Source of the DNA: Lachancea thermotolerans CBS 6340
Taxonomy: Eukaryota > Ascomycota > Saccharomycetes > Saccharomycetales > Saccharomycetaceae
NCBI RefSeq assembly: GCF_000142805.1
Contig: NC_013083.1
Location: 806,001-870,000, forward strand
Length of the DNA: 64,000 nt
Direction of reading: 5' to 3'
The translations under genes and the position numbers were made by a program. The notes under the pieces were generated by a model that saw nothing but the letters and a program-made list of their open reading frames with translations, was not told where the DNA came from and did no database searches. Below are positions 19,945-29,891 of the stretch, piece by piece. Position 1 is the stretch's first letter. Every line of letters begins with the position of its first letter.

Positions 19945-20723
19945 TCATTCTGTGCGAAATCTTGGCTTCGATGGCCCATCACTTTCCGTTTTTTTGTTCT
20001 TCTTCCCACCCCGCTTGTGAAACTTCTTTTTAGCAAGCTTCTTTAACTCCTTTGCTTTTTCCAATCGCTCTTGAACCCGCTCACTTCCAGCCTTTTTAGC
20101 AAGGCGCTGCTTCTTGCCAGGCCTCCGACGCTTAATTTTCAGCTCTCGTAGCTGCTCGCGCTCAATTTTGGCATTATGACTTTTCAGATCCCAGAGCCGT
20201 CCTCTGAACTGTGACCACCTCAAGTTGGGAGCCGCAGCACTTTCTCGAAGGATATCATTAGCTTCGATTGCAGCGGTTTTGAAGTTATTGGTCTGTTCCA
20301 CAGAATACTCTGCGAAGTAGAAACTGCGAGGCCTCTCTTGCTTAAAAAAATCTGGAGAGGGTTCTCTAAGCGACACCTTCATTAGTCGAGTCGATGTCCG
20401 GCCTCGGCTTTCCTCGGCATCATCCTTCTCGCTATCGTGGCTAGCGCTGTTCTCCATTGCCCCAAAAGAAAATAGCGGGAACTCAAACTCTTGGGCCCCC
20501 TCAGGATCGTTGTCTTGTTTTGAATCACTTACCTGGACATCATTTACTGTGATGAATTCCAAATCTGGCTCTATCAGAGGTTGCTCCTCTTGTAATGGTT
20601 CATCTGGATCATTATCGAAAAGTTCCTCTCTTGTAACCCTGTTTTTTTAGTTAGTACAAATACTCAAAGCACTGAAAGAGCAAGGCTCTTAACACACTTG
20701 ACGTACCGTCTATATTCATTCAT
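19945..20723 (-). CDS. YNL050C-like protein of unknown function (spliced)
   Basis: The CDS is complement(join(19945..20638, 20707..20723)), 711 nt, 236 aa. Exon 1 gives MNEYR and exon 2 continues RVTREELFDNDPDEP. Without the intron the frame starts only at a TTG. The middle is acidic and polar, followed by an RPRSFYFAEYSVEQ block. The C-terminal third is very basic (KIKRRRPGKKQRLAKKAG, KKKFHKRGGKKNKK), suggesting a nuclear or nucleic-acid-binding protein. Position and orientation match S. cerevisiae YNL050C, which also has an intron. The biochemical role is not known to me. Confidence 0.85.
20639..20706 (-). other. Intron of the YNL050C-like gene
   Basis: On the minus strand the donor GTACGT is at 20706-20701, the branch-point TACTAAC at 20656-20650 and the acceptor AG at 20640-20639. 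The length is 68 nt. Splicing joins CG|G to make an Arg codon and restores a family-like N-terminus. Confidence 0.9.
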
Positions 20724-21018
20724 TACGGTGCTTTACTTAACTCATCGTTGCTTTCAAAATTATTCTCGTTCTCACAAGTGCGTAAATATCAAAAAACTTA
20801 AACCTAACAAATTGGAAAATACAAGTCGTCTGGTAAAAGATGAAGGCATACAACTCGAAGAAAAAAAGTCGGACTTCACAGAGTAAGATGTGGTCTTTTA
20901 CAGAACGGACATACCAGCCTATTATGCTTGTTAGGAAGGATTGACTGAAATTATACAGAGTTTATCTATGCTTGTCTTTTTAATTTAGCGTTCTGAAAGA
21001 CGTTTTTCAGTCAAAACA

Positions 21019-23712
21019 TTATTTAGTGATCCTTGTCTTCATATTTTGCAAGAATTCACGGTATGACTGGCTATTGAGGATCTTGTCCTCGACCAAGGTG
21101 CTGCTGGCCCACAACCTCAAAGTGGCAACCTCTCTCGCGGATGCATGGTTGACTGGCTCACTCAACGAAGCACCACGAACAATGTATAGAGGTTGATAAG
21201 TAATGACGTCGTCGTGTTCTCTAATCTTCGAGATAATATTTCTCACCCTACTGTTGAACTCGGAGTTATCCAAAACTGGCAACTCCTGCTTGCCAATTGG
21301 AATTTCCAAGATATCAGGTGTGCCAAACACATCCATGGTTAGTTCATTCACAGCATCACCGCCCATCCAGAGGAATAGCTCAGTACTGTTGTCAATCAGG
21401 TAAAGACCGTAGCGCTCTAGCAAAGACGATGTTGCATTGATACGCTCTGGTAGAACAATTTCGCCATTTTCGTCGGGCAATCCGGCTTCATCGGGCATGT
21501 CATGCAGCGAGTAGACCTTAGCGTAAATGTTCTTGATCAAGTATGGAAGAGGGCTGGATTCCAAGAAGTTGAGAGCAGAAGCTCTGTGATCACTAGGAAC
21601 AAGTCCTGCGCGGAATGCCATATGTTTGGTGAGAGAATGCGTTAGCAGAGGCAACATTCTCAAGTTAGCACAAAGTCTCAGCGGGGCGCCACCAGCCGTG
21701 TTAGAAACAACAATTTCTTTTTTGTATGTTGCCAAAATCTCTTGCACTGATCTGTTCAGGTATTCGCGAGCTTCTTCCAAGTTTGTGTAAGCCTTTTCAA
21801 CTGCCTTTTGAGTAAAGTAGTTAGTGATAGCCAACTGGTCAGCTGAAGCATAAGTTTCGGCTAAAGAGTCTGTTGTAGGAATAGCCATAGTGATGACTCT
21901 AATTCTACGTTGGCCAGTGTTTAGCGACAACAAAACTGCAATTTGTAGGTATGCGTAGTCGCGCACTAACTGCTCATCTATGCTGACCTCAAAGACATAA
22001 GATTGGTCTCTTGGGAAGGTTGGGAAAGCACACAAATCAGACGACCTGTTGAAGAAGTGACCGTAAAAGCGCGTCATTCTCAGACCAGAGGAACCACGTG
22101 CTCTCATCACAGCCTCCATAGACAAATCCATTGACAAGTGCTTAGAGAATTCTTTTGTGAATTTGGTAACGTCGGTCAATTTCGCTGCAGACCAGCCGGG
22201 GTAGAAGTGTGTCTGGCCACCGGTAAAACGAGACAAATTTGACAGAGAAGCAACATCAATGTAGTCCTCAGAGGCCAAGAAAAGATCAATGGTGATCTGG
22301 TTCTTGTTGCAGTCAATTGTGAAATTTTTGTAGAAAGCATCTTGACAGCCTAGTAATTGTGCAGCTTCTTTAGCAGTATTCGCAACATTGGTTTCGTTTC
22401 TCCTTTGTAGCTTCCCGATGCCTGAATTAGGCAATGTAGAGGCGACAACAATGATCTTACCACCAACACCCTTAATCAGGTTGAATGCAGACTTCAGGGC
22501 AGGGCCTAATGCCAACTTGGACATGATGTTGTATTGGAAGATTTCAGGCAACTGATTAAGCAACTTCTCAATATTGGATCTGCAGCCTTTCAGGGGAACA
22601 TACATGGAGCTTGGCATTGGTAAGAATGGTTCATCTAAGTCGACAACATCAAGCATCTTGATATGGTCGCCCTCCTCATCTAATGGAATGGAGAAGTAAT
22701 GAATGGAATTGTCAACAGCAAGGATCGTAACCCTTGTTCTTTCGTCGTGGTTTGGCAACGAATCGAGAGTTTCGAGAAGAGTCCTCGCAGCAGTGGCCAA
22801 AAGCCCATTCTTAATCGCATTTTGGGAGACGTCCAACACAAAAGCGTAGGACGATGGGGGTGGCTGTCTCACTGCGTATTCTTTTGGAGCCAAGTATTCC
22901 ATAACGGCATGCTGTATTTCGTTCCTCTCGTAGCGGTTAACTGGAACACCTTGCTGGGAGACGTCGAAGGCCATTGGAACGTCGTTGGCCAAGTTACAAA
23001 AATTACACCTCCATCTTCTGCCGCCTTCTATGAAGGTAACGAAGGGGTTCATGTAGGAACGACAACGACGACAACGGACGACTAGACCGTCGGTGTTCAA
23101 TGGCACGGTGTCGTCAGTGTCTTGCAGGTGCTGGTAAGGTCTGATAACAAGGGCCAGAGGCAGCTTGGATTTCTTCAAGAGCGAATTGGACTTAGGCATC
23201 GCATTGAGCGTGCACCTTACGAAGTCTGAAGATGCATTGGCCGTTTCCACAGGGACCACAAATTTTTCTGGCTGAACCATAAGGGGTGGAGGAGGCAACG
23301 ACAGGTCCGAAATTGGAGGGGGCAGTTCCGTCAAGAGGTCGATAGGGTACAGCTGATTCATGGGCCTGCCCACAGACACTGGTTGGCTGAACCCAGGACT
23401 AGCAGCCGGTGCCTGCTGTTGGTATGGAGCTGGCACCCCTGGCTGTGGCACCGCGGGAGCTTGTTGGTACGCGTTTGGGTCCATAACCGGCACATTGTGA
23501 AGCTGCATGCCCCCCATAGACTGCGAAACCTGGTCAATCTGCTGATGTAATTGCTGCTGCGCAGGCGTCATGAATTGAGGCTGCTGCTCCGCCACAGGCG
23601 TGTTAATCTGCGACGGATAGCTAGGCTGCAGGACCGGCGAGCCAGCCTGCCCCACCGCCTGTCCGTACTGCAACTGAGCCTGTGGATACACACGCTTCTT
23701 GTGATGTGACAT
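21019..23712 (-). CDS. SEC24: SEC24/SFB2, COPII cargo-adaptor subunit
   Basis: Encodes 897 aa. A Gln/Pro-rich N-terminus of about 120 residues precedes the zinc finger, with Cys214, Cys217, Cys236 and Cys239. The vWA-like trunk follows (SYAFVLDVSQNAIKNGLL), then beta-sandwich, helical (TGQRRIRVITMAIPTT) and gelsolin-like (LYLIDNSTELFLWMGGDAV) domains. It selects cargo at ER exit sites with Sec23 under Sar1. It is the single ortholog of SEC24 (YIL109C) and SFB2 (YNL049C). Lengths of 926 and 876 aa in S. cerevisiae do not separate the two. Confidence 0.96.
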   Translation of the reverse strand: MSHHKKRVYPQAQLQYGQAVGQAGSPVLQPSYPSQINTPVAEQQPQFMTPAQQQLHQQIDQVSQSMGGMQLHNVPVMDPNAYQQAPAVPQPGVPAPYQQQAPAASPGFSQPVSVGRPMNQLYPIDLLTELPPPISDLSLPPPPLMVQPEKFVVPVETANASSDFVRCTLNAMPKSNSLLKKSKLPLALVIRPYQHLQDTDDTVPLNTDGLVVRCRRCRSYMNPFVTFIEGGRRWRCNFCNLANDVPMAFDVSQQGVPVNRYERNEIQHAVMEYLAPKEYAVRQPPPSSYAFVLDVSQNAIKNGLLATAARTLLETLDSLPNHDERTRVTILAVDNSIHYFSIPLDEEGDHIKMLDVVDLDEPFLPMPSSMYVPLKGCRSNIEKLLNQLPEIFQYNIMSKLALGPALKSAFNLIKGVGGKIIVVASTLPNSGIGKLQRRNETNVANTAKEAAQLLGCQDAFYKNFTIDCNKNQITIDLFLASEDYIDVASLSNLSRFTGGQTHFYPGWSAAKLTDVTKFTKEFSKHLSMDLSMEAVMRARGSSGLRMTRFYGHFFNRSSDLCAFPTFPRDQSYVFEVSIDEQLVRDYAYLQIAVLLSLNTGQRRIRVITMAIPTTDSLAETYASADQLAITNYFTQKAVEKAYTNLEEAREYLNRSVQEILATYKKEIVVSNTAGGAPLRLCANLRMLPLLTHSLTKHMAFRAGLVPSDHRASALNFLESSPLPYLIKNIYAKVYSLHDMPDEAGLPDENGEIVLPERINATSSLLERYGLYLIDNSTELFLWMGGDAVNELTMDVFGTPDILEIPIGKQELPVLDNSEFNSRVRNIISKIREHDDVITYQPLYIVRGASLSEPVNHASAREVATLRLWASSTLVEDKILNSQSYREFLQNMKTRITK

Positions 23713-24049
23713 TCCGGTCTATTGAAGGCCTTCCTAGCTGCTAACTTTCGCGTTTGAAGTGCAACAGTATTCTTTGCCACCTGTCTTTTCAAAATCTCAT
23801 GTTGACATTTCGTTGCAGTCGATTTTTGAAGAGCGAATGGGAGCCGGGTAAACTGTTGATAGCATCCGGTACGAATAATGGCTTGGAACCGTGTAAAATC
23901 GAAGTGCACTGCATATTCGAAGGGCTTAGCCCGCGTTTCACTGCAATTCAAAGCTTTTAGTGCACCGGGGTTAGAACTGACACCTTTTTACAAAAATTGA
24001 GCTTTAGGAGTAATTGCGAAACGATCTCTTTAGTTCAATAAAGTCAAAA
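23713..24049. promoter_or_regulatory. Divergent promoter SEC24 / YIL108W-like
   Basis: A 337-bp divergent spacer. CGGGTAA at 23845-23851 matches the Reb1 core and sits near the middle, where Reb1 often sets nucleosome-free regions. I see no TATA box of note and no gene. Confidence 0.5.
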
Positions 24050-26122
24050 ATGGGCGAAATTGTGCTGTACAATCTGCAAGATGGAGTGGAGGTGTATTCC
24101 GCATGCCTGGTCATTCATGGGAAGTGTTCCTCGAGTAACACAAGTGTGATCGAGGTCAGGCATTCTCAATTTCCTTGTTTAAGGTATGAGGTGCACAAAA
24201 GCGGGTTTAAGTGCCTTGTCCAGCTGTCCCCGGGTGAGAACAAATTAACATTCGCTACTGACCAGAAAGAATCGAAAACAGTTACCTGCCATTACACGCC
24301 TTTGGTACAAAATGAACCAGTGCACTTGTGTCTATTAGTTGCGCGCGATTCGCCTATGGTTTTTGACTCGCCCAGCAGTCAGCAAAAGAAAGAAGGAGGT
24401 AACAACCTGGATCTTGCTGTTCGTAAGTTACGTTTGGGCGCGCGGCTCATGCAGGCTTACACAAACGAGCAAATGTTGCGGAATGGCTTTGGACCAAGAA
24501 CGTTCCAGTTTGTCGAAGAGTATGGTTTGGACACGACGTTTAAGCAGCCTGAAATGCGTAACCGCGTAAAAGTTCACATTGTCCGTACAGAGAAAAGCGT
24601 CAAAGAACTTCGTGATCCTGATCGTGCGCAACAAAACCCACATGCCAAAGATGCCGGTGGCCTGTTTGGGATTGCGATGGAGGCGCTTCGTAAATATGGA
24701 GGACCTTTCGCCTCCAGCAGCGAGCGCCCGGTCCAGGCCGCCGTGATGATACTCGACGCACACTGGGACGCTAAGCTCAACCTGATTACTGCTCACGCCG
24801 CATTGGGAGGGGGCGATGACTCGCTAAAACTCGCAATTTTTGGCTCTCATGGCTTGTACGCATGGCCTTATTTCATTGAAGATGTTCCAAGATACTTCAC
24901 TGACGAGACCCGCAGTTCCACCAAAGAGGTTGCGAATGACTGCAATGAATGCGGCTCACACTGGGAATGTTTTACACTTACACTTGGAGCATTCATGCAT
25001 GAAATTGGCCACTTATTGGGCTGCCCTCACCAGGAGAACGGTGTCATGTTGCGTGATTATGTTCGGCTTAACCGCTCTTTTCTAAGTAAAGAAGCGTTTT
25101 CAACAAGGACAAATTCTAACGGTGCTCAACCTCCAATATATCCTCGTGAAGAATGCACATGGCACAGACTCGATCTGCTCAAGTTTTTGTATCACCCTTC
25201 ATTCACTCTTCCACAAGACTTTTATGACCCTTCAATGATGAGACCCGGCTGTATTGGCGGATTCAAAGCCCCTTCCCCTTCCGTTTATGTTCTGCCGAAC
25301 AACTGCTGTGTCCTGAGGTCCGAAACCGGAATATATTGCATTCAAATTATATGTGGTGATTTGGCGAGAGCTCATATTGAGTACTTGCCCATCTCGCTCG
25401 GCGGAACGGGCCCGCAGAAAGAAATCTTTCTTTCACTCGATGATTTAAGGTCTCGCATTCCGCCAGAGCACTTAGAAAAATATCGCGACTCTTTCAAGAT
25501 TAAAGCTTGTGCAGTCAATTCACCTGAAAGTAACTGGGAGCAGTTCCCACGCTTCTTACAGGCTTCTCAAATTCCGATGGCTAATTACGGCTTCCCAAAA
25601 CACGTTGTTGGGATGAAATCGAGTCTTTACGGCGGTGCAGACAGAGGGAAAGATGTCGGTATAATCGCTTTCGATGGCAGAAGAGTTACGGCTGTTCGCG
25701 TATTCCATGGTGCAGCTTTGGATGGCATTATGCTCTTCCTTGACGAGGGCAACAGTAATCCCGAGAAAGATCCTCCCCTGCCACCCAGAACTTACATGGG
25801 GAAACTTACAAATGCAATGAAGTCCGTTTCCATACAATCAACTGACCGCCAAAGTGTGCTTTTTGGGAAGCAGACAAACTCCTACAGTGATTTTGAGATG
25901 AACTTTGGTGAGCATTTGCTTGGATTCAACCTTCGCTCAGGTTGTTGGGTGGATGGCGTCCAGGTCTTGACCACGCAGGGCCGCGCAAGTAAGTTTTTTG
26001 GAAACAATGGAGGTGGCAGCCAACACCAAATCATTGCGCCAGGTGGACAACACATCTTGGGTTTCTACGGAAGAGTCGGACAATGGGTCGATGCTATCGG
26101 AATTGTTTATGGAGCAATTTAA
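24050..26122 (+). CDS. YIL108W-like putative zinc metalloprotease with jacalin-like domain
   Basis: Encodes 690 aa from the ATG at 24050. The open frame begins 12 codons upstream at TTG. The zinc-binding motif HEIGH is at residues 317-321, continuing LLGCPH, so it is HExxH with a following histidine. The last 100 or so residues hold Gly-rich beta repeats (GFNLRSGCWVDGVQVLT and GFYGRVGQWVDAIGIVYG) typical of jacalin-type lectin domains. No signal peptide is seen, so a cytosolic site is likely. The substrate is unknown. It is divergent from SEC24 and convergent with PFK26, as YIL108W is in S. cerevisiae. Confidence 0.9.
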   Translation: MGEIVLYNLQDGVEVYSACLVIHGKCSSSNTSVIEVRHSQFPCLRYEVHKSGFKCLVQLSPGENKLTFATDQKESKTVTCHYTPLVQNEPVHLCLLVARDSPMVFDSPSSQQKKEGGNNLDLAVRKLRLGARLMQAYTNEQMLRNGFGPRTFQFVEEYGLDTTFKQPEMRNRVKVHIVRTEKSVKELRDPDRAQQNPHAKDAGGLFGIAMEALRKYGGPFASSSERPVQAAVMILDAHWDAKLNLITAHAALGGGDDSLKLAIFGSHGLYAWPYFIEDVPRYFTDETRSSTKEVANDCNECGSHWECFTLTLGAFMHEIGHLLGCPHQENGVMLRDYVRLNRSFLSKEAFSTRTNSNGAQPPIYPREECTWHRLDLLKFLYHPSFTLPQDFYDPSMMRPGCIGGFKAPSPSVYVLPNNCCVLRSETGIYCIQIICGDLARAHIEYLPISLGGTGPQKEIFLSLDDLRSRIPPEHLEKYRDSFKIKACAVNSPESNWEQFPRFLQASQIPMANYGFPKHVVGMKSSLYGGADRGKDVGIIAFDGRRVTAVRVFHGAALDGIMLFLDEGNSNPEKDPPLPPRTYMGKLTNAMKSVSIQSTDRQSVLFGKQTNSYSDFEMNFGEHLLGFNLRSGCWVDGVQVLTTQGRASKFFGNNGGGSQHQIIAPGGQHILGFYGRVGQWVDAIGIVYGAI

Positions 26123-26254
26123 AATCATCACATATCATGTCATTAAATACTTAGAACTAGAGAAGACACACTTCAAATGATAGAGCATCAAAAGCGTATC
26201 TAAGTTTTACCTCCGACTTGAAAATTCTATAAAAGGCCGTGAGGTAACACTGAG

Positions 26255-28468
26255 CTAAAGTTCGCTCTGGCTTCTGCTCATAACCGGTTTGGATCCTGTA
26301 TTTTCCTTGCTTTCGGATGCATTCAGTTGAGCCAGCTTTTCGTTAAGTTTGTTTAATTCAATCTCTTTACGTCCACCTGTTAGCGGCGGGGTTGAAATAG
26401 ACCTTTCGCTCGCCCCGTCTTTATTGTTTGAATTGTTCCTTGCAAACCTGCTTGAAGTTGCTGAAATCAACTGTGGTCTTCTACCTGGTCGCGCAATAGA
26501 TGTTCCACCGCCAACAACTGGAAGCCTTGGCAAGGCTGTTTTGGCCAGACTCGTGGAGCTAGCGTTATTGGCCAAGAATTCACCTTTTGTGTTCGCAACA
26601 CTTGGGGGAGCAGTTGGAACAATTGAGTAGCGTCTTTCAGAGTGGACTAGTCCGACCTCTTTGACTTTCATGGTGTTGAGCTCTGTGTGAGGGACTTTGA
26701 AGAAATCATCTGTGCTCTCGTCATACTCATATAGAGACCAAGTAACCCCATATGGTTTAGGCTCCAGGCAATAAACACAGTGAAGAGGAACATCGAGATT
26801 GGCTATGATGTCTCTGCTTAAATTCAAAAAATATCCTAGTAACACGCGCGCCACGACGCGGTGCGTGACTATCAATAAGTTTTCTTTGATTCTTTCGATT
26901 TCGGTAATCACTGGTCTCAAACGATTGATAACGTCCATGTATGACTCCCCGCCGATACCTGGATATCTATATCTTAGCTTGTCGTTCAATCTTTCCTCAA
27001 ATTCGTCAGGGTGCTTTGCTTGAATTTCAGCATAAGTCAGGCCTTCGCAATCACCAGCACTTAATTCATCCAACATACGCATTTGCTTGATGGGATAATC
27101 ATCTTCATTGAAGTAATTGCCCGTTTGCACAGCTCGATTCAACATCGAGGTCCAAACGAAAAATTCGGTAGCACTGAAGTTTTTACCGTCTGGGTTGCTC
27201 TCCATGTGTGCCTTCATTTCGTGCTCCGTAAAACTTATTCTTTGCTTGTCAATAAATCTGGACAAAGCTTGTGCATAACGCTTCCCTCGTAGCGTTAAAT
27301 CTGAGTCTCCACCTATTTTTCCTTGAACGTTGTACTCACTTTCACCGTTTCTTGTAATCCATATCTGCCTCTCTGCCAAATTGAAATTCAATAGATAGTA
27401 AACTGTCTGTGATGCAAGGAAGCCCTGTATATTATATGAAATGACTTTTTTTCCAACGTCAATCATTTTAATATATTGAAGGTCTTCATCGTCCTCAACA
27501 GGTTCATAGGCTCTCACATAATTCGAGAGCCTTTCTTTAAAGTCCTGTAGGGAAGCTTCGGGATCTTTGCCTTTGTAGTCTGGCCCAAAAAGCTTGAGCT
27601 GGATATTTTTCTCAACTGTTGTCTTGTCAGAGCAAACACTTTCCAAATAGAGCACTTTGATCTGGTTGTTCCTGGAATAAATTTTTTCCAAGACTTTTTT
27701 GCGTCGGTTCTTGGTGGAGTTGGTCGCATCGAATATACCTACAGAACCAGGACCGTCTAGCAGGTAGTCCAAAAGCTGATCTAAGGTATCCATTGCCCAT
27801 TTCTCCCGTAGCTTCTTGCTTTCAGGGTTGTTTGGATCGAAGAAGTTTGAGTCTTGGTCTTGTAGATTATGCTCTTTTGCAAACTGCCGGCGTGTGTTGC
27901 CAACATTGAAGACTTTGCAGTAGTACATGGAATAATTCAAAAATCGAGAAAGCTTATTTGTGATAAATGACTTCCCTGTAGCAGGTAGTCCAACCATTAC
28001 AATGACGAGCTTTGAGCCTGGGTCTTTGTTGGAGATGGTACCATCAGGCGATGTTCTGGATTTTGTTAAGCCGGGCACATCGATGGTAGTAGGCCTCACT
28101 TTAGGATGTATAAAATGACTGTTGTTAGATGTTTTTGATTCACCATCCTCTCCTAAAGCTGTTTCGAACTGGCGCAGGTTGCTGGAGCTACCGTGGGGTG
28201 ATGGAATAGGAGTAGAGTCGCTCGAAGTCTCTTGCGAATCACTGGGTGAATTCCAGTATGACCCGACGGGCGTATCACTCAAAGGACGCTTCTGGAATTC
28301 TGGTAGGCCATTCTCAGGTGCATTTGGTGATATGGGAGGAGAGTTTTCTGAACCAACGTCCAGGCGGACGTGTTTTTGGTGCTCGGACTGGTGACTTTCT
28401 AGGGGTTCGACTTCTGAGTCTGAACTTGGTGCAGTGGTGCTATCCGAGAACTGCACAGGCTTGAACAT
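26255..28468 (-). CDS. PFK26: PFK26, 6-phosphofructo-2-kinase
   Basis: Encodes 737 aa (S. cerevisiae Pfk26 has 827). A Ser/Pro-rich N-terminus of about 140 residues precedes the kinase domain with P-loop GLPATGKS at 160-167 and FDATNSTKNRRKKVLE. The phosphoglycerate-mutase-like domain begins ITRNGESEYN, where Asn374 replaces the catalytic histidine of fructose-2,6-bisphosphatases (RHGE). A later THRVVARVLLGYF block is kept. The enzyme should therefore make fructose 2,6-bisphosphate, the activator of phosphofructokinase, with little or no bisphosphatase activity. The C-terminal 130 residues are Ser-rich and may be regulated by phosphorylation. Confidence 0.95.
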   Translation of the reverse strand: MFKPVQFSDSTTAPSSDSEVEPLESHQSEHQKHVRLDVGSENSPPISPNAPENGLPEFQKRPLSDTPVGSYWNSPSDSQETSSDSTPIPSPHGSSSNLRQFETALGEDGESKTSNNSHFIHPKVRPTTIDVPGLTKSRTSPDGTISNKDPGSKLVIVMVGLPATGKSFITNKLSRFLNYSMYYCKVFNVGNTRRQFAKEHNLQDQDSNFFDPNNPESKKLREKWAMDTLDQLLDYLLDGPGSVGIFDATNSTKNRRKKVLEKIYSRNNQIKVLYLESVCSDKTTVEKNIQLKLFGPDYKGKDPEASLQDFKERLSNYVRAYEPVEDDEDLQYIKMIDVGKKVISYNIQGFLASQTVYYLLNFNLAERQIWITRNGESEYNVQGKIGGDSDLTLRGKRYAQALSRFIDKQRISFTEHEMKAHMESNPDGKNFSATEFFVWTSMLNRAVQTGNYFNEDDYPIKQMRMLDELSAGDCEGLTYAEIQAKHPDEFEERLNDKLRYRYPGIGGESYMDVINRLRPVITEIERIKENLLIVTHRVVARVLLGYFLNLSRDIIANLDVPLHCVYCLEPKPYGVTWSLYEYDESTDDFFKVPHTELNTMKVKEVGLVHSERRYSIVPTAPPSVANTKGEFLANNASSTSLAKTALPRLPVVGGGTSIARPGRRPQLISATSSRFARNNSNNKDGASERSISTPPLTGGRKEIELNKLNEKLAQLNASESKENTGSKPVMSRSQSEL

Positions 28469-29891
28469 AGTAGAGCGAGATTAGGGCCAATCTAAATGCC
28501 CGCTGAACGGCCTGAATTTCTGAACTTTTACCTTTAGCGTCTTTCTTGAAGGGCGCTTTGCATTTAAGGTATCTTCGTTAAATTTCTTCAAATACATTTA
28601 GCTGTCAGTAGGTGATCAAATGACAGAGAAGAAAAGATGGGCTAGATGTACTATGGGTGAAGCTGCTATGGTTAGTCTATTCCTGAGAGCTACCTATCTC
28701 CCCATTCTCCCGCCTGGTGGGCCTGGGAGGAATCATTCATCGCTATGCCCTCAAAATGCTAATGGGCTTCGCAGTTGCTGGGGAACTCAGCTAAAGCAAG
28801 ACCTTCCATGAAATCGAAGCTTGCTGGCCACCATTTTCGATTTCTTTGCAATATTTCAACTCTTCAAAAGCACTCAATACTGGGCTATGTCCATCCAACA
28901 TAACATTATCAGCGGGGCCACCTTAGATGTCACTGTTGAGCGCAAGACATCCGCTAAATGCAGCCGCGGAGTACAGCGCTCGCATTGCGCTCGAAGAAAG
29001 TGAAGAGCAGCTAAAGACTTTGAAGTGACGTTCTAGAAGAAATCCTCAGGTCTCACCTTTTAGCGGTGAAGAGCTCAAGACTCATTATAAGAACCGCCAG
29101 CAACAAGGGCCTAAACGACCAGCTAAAAATAACTACGGGAAACTCTGCGACGCTTGAAGCAGAGCGCATTGTTTCTCATAATACTACGGAATGCACTCTC
29201 TCAAAGCCTAAAGGCTGCCTTGAAATTAAGATTTACTTGCCTCCTCAACCTAGACCACCGTGATGGCAACTTGAATTTCAAACATAGCAGCGGCCGTCAT
29301 TACAGAAACAAATTAATGCAAGATATAAAAGAAAACAGGGGCGATATCCAGTTTCGCCTCAATCTTTTCCGGGACAGGCAAAGGGCTAAAGTTTAAAATT
29401 CAGAGAAAACCGCAATCCGAGCATTCTGGATCAAACTTAAGTGGCAAAAAACCCATGGAGATCTATGTAAGCAAAACGTTGTACACTAATGAAGTTTGCG
29501 TTTTACAACATTGCTATTAGCTGCCCGACGGTAGCTTTTCTCCACCATTAGACACTAACAACGTTCCGCTAAAGCCATGAAAGGGTTTGTCAGAAACTTA
29601 TGTCTCGTTGTAAACGCATGCACAAACCAAAACCTGAAGCCCCTCCTCCATTCTTTAAATAGCTAGAATCCCTTTCGTTTGTGTTCTTCCGTGGACCAAG
29701 ATTTCTCAGAAGCACTCCACAAATAATGTTCTACGACAGTAATGCTTATATTTAGCCACTTATGGTTAAACCATAATACCAACTTGATTCAGTGCTGATC
29801 TTTGAATTGCATTCCATAAGTTTGGTAAGGGCAATAGTGAACGCTTCAAACCTCTCAAGCTGCAAAAGCCTCATAGGGAACCGAGCACACT
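28469..29891. other. Divergent intergenic region PFK26/MOB1 with possible coding relic
   Basis: About 1.4 kb and longer than expected for this gene pair. An ATG at 28927 opens a 33-codon frame (stop 29026-29028) with an amphipathic, charged sequence. The same frame is then open again to 29155-29157. A different frame from about 29156 is open to 29396. The pieces look protein-like (EESEEQLKTLK, GDIQFRLNLFRDRQRAKV) but I recognise no family. It may be a decayed gene or chance. The MOB1 promoter occupies the last few hundred bases. Confidence 0.35.
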
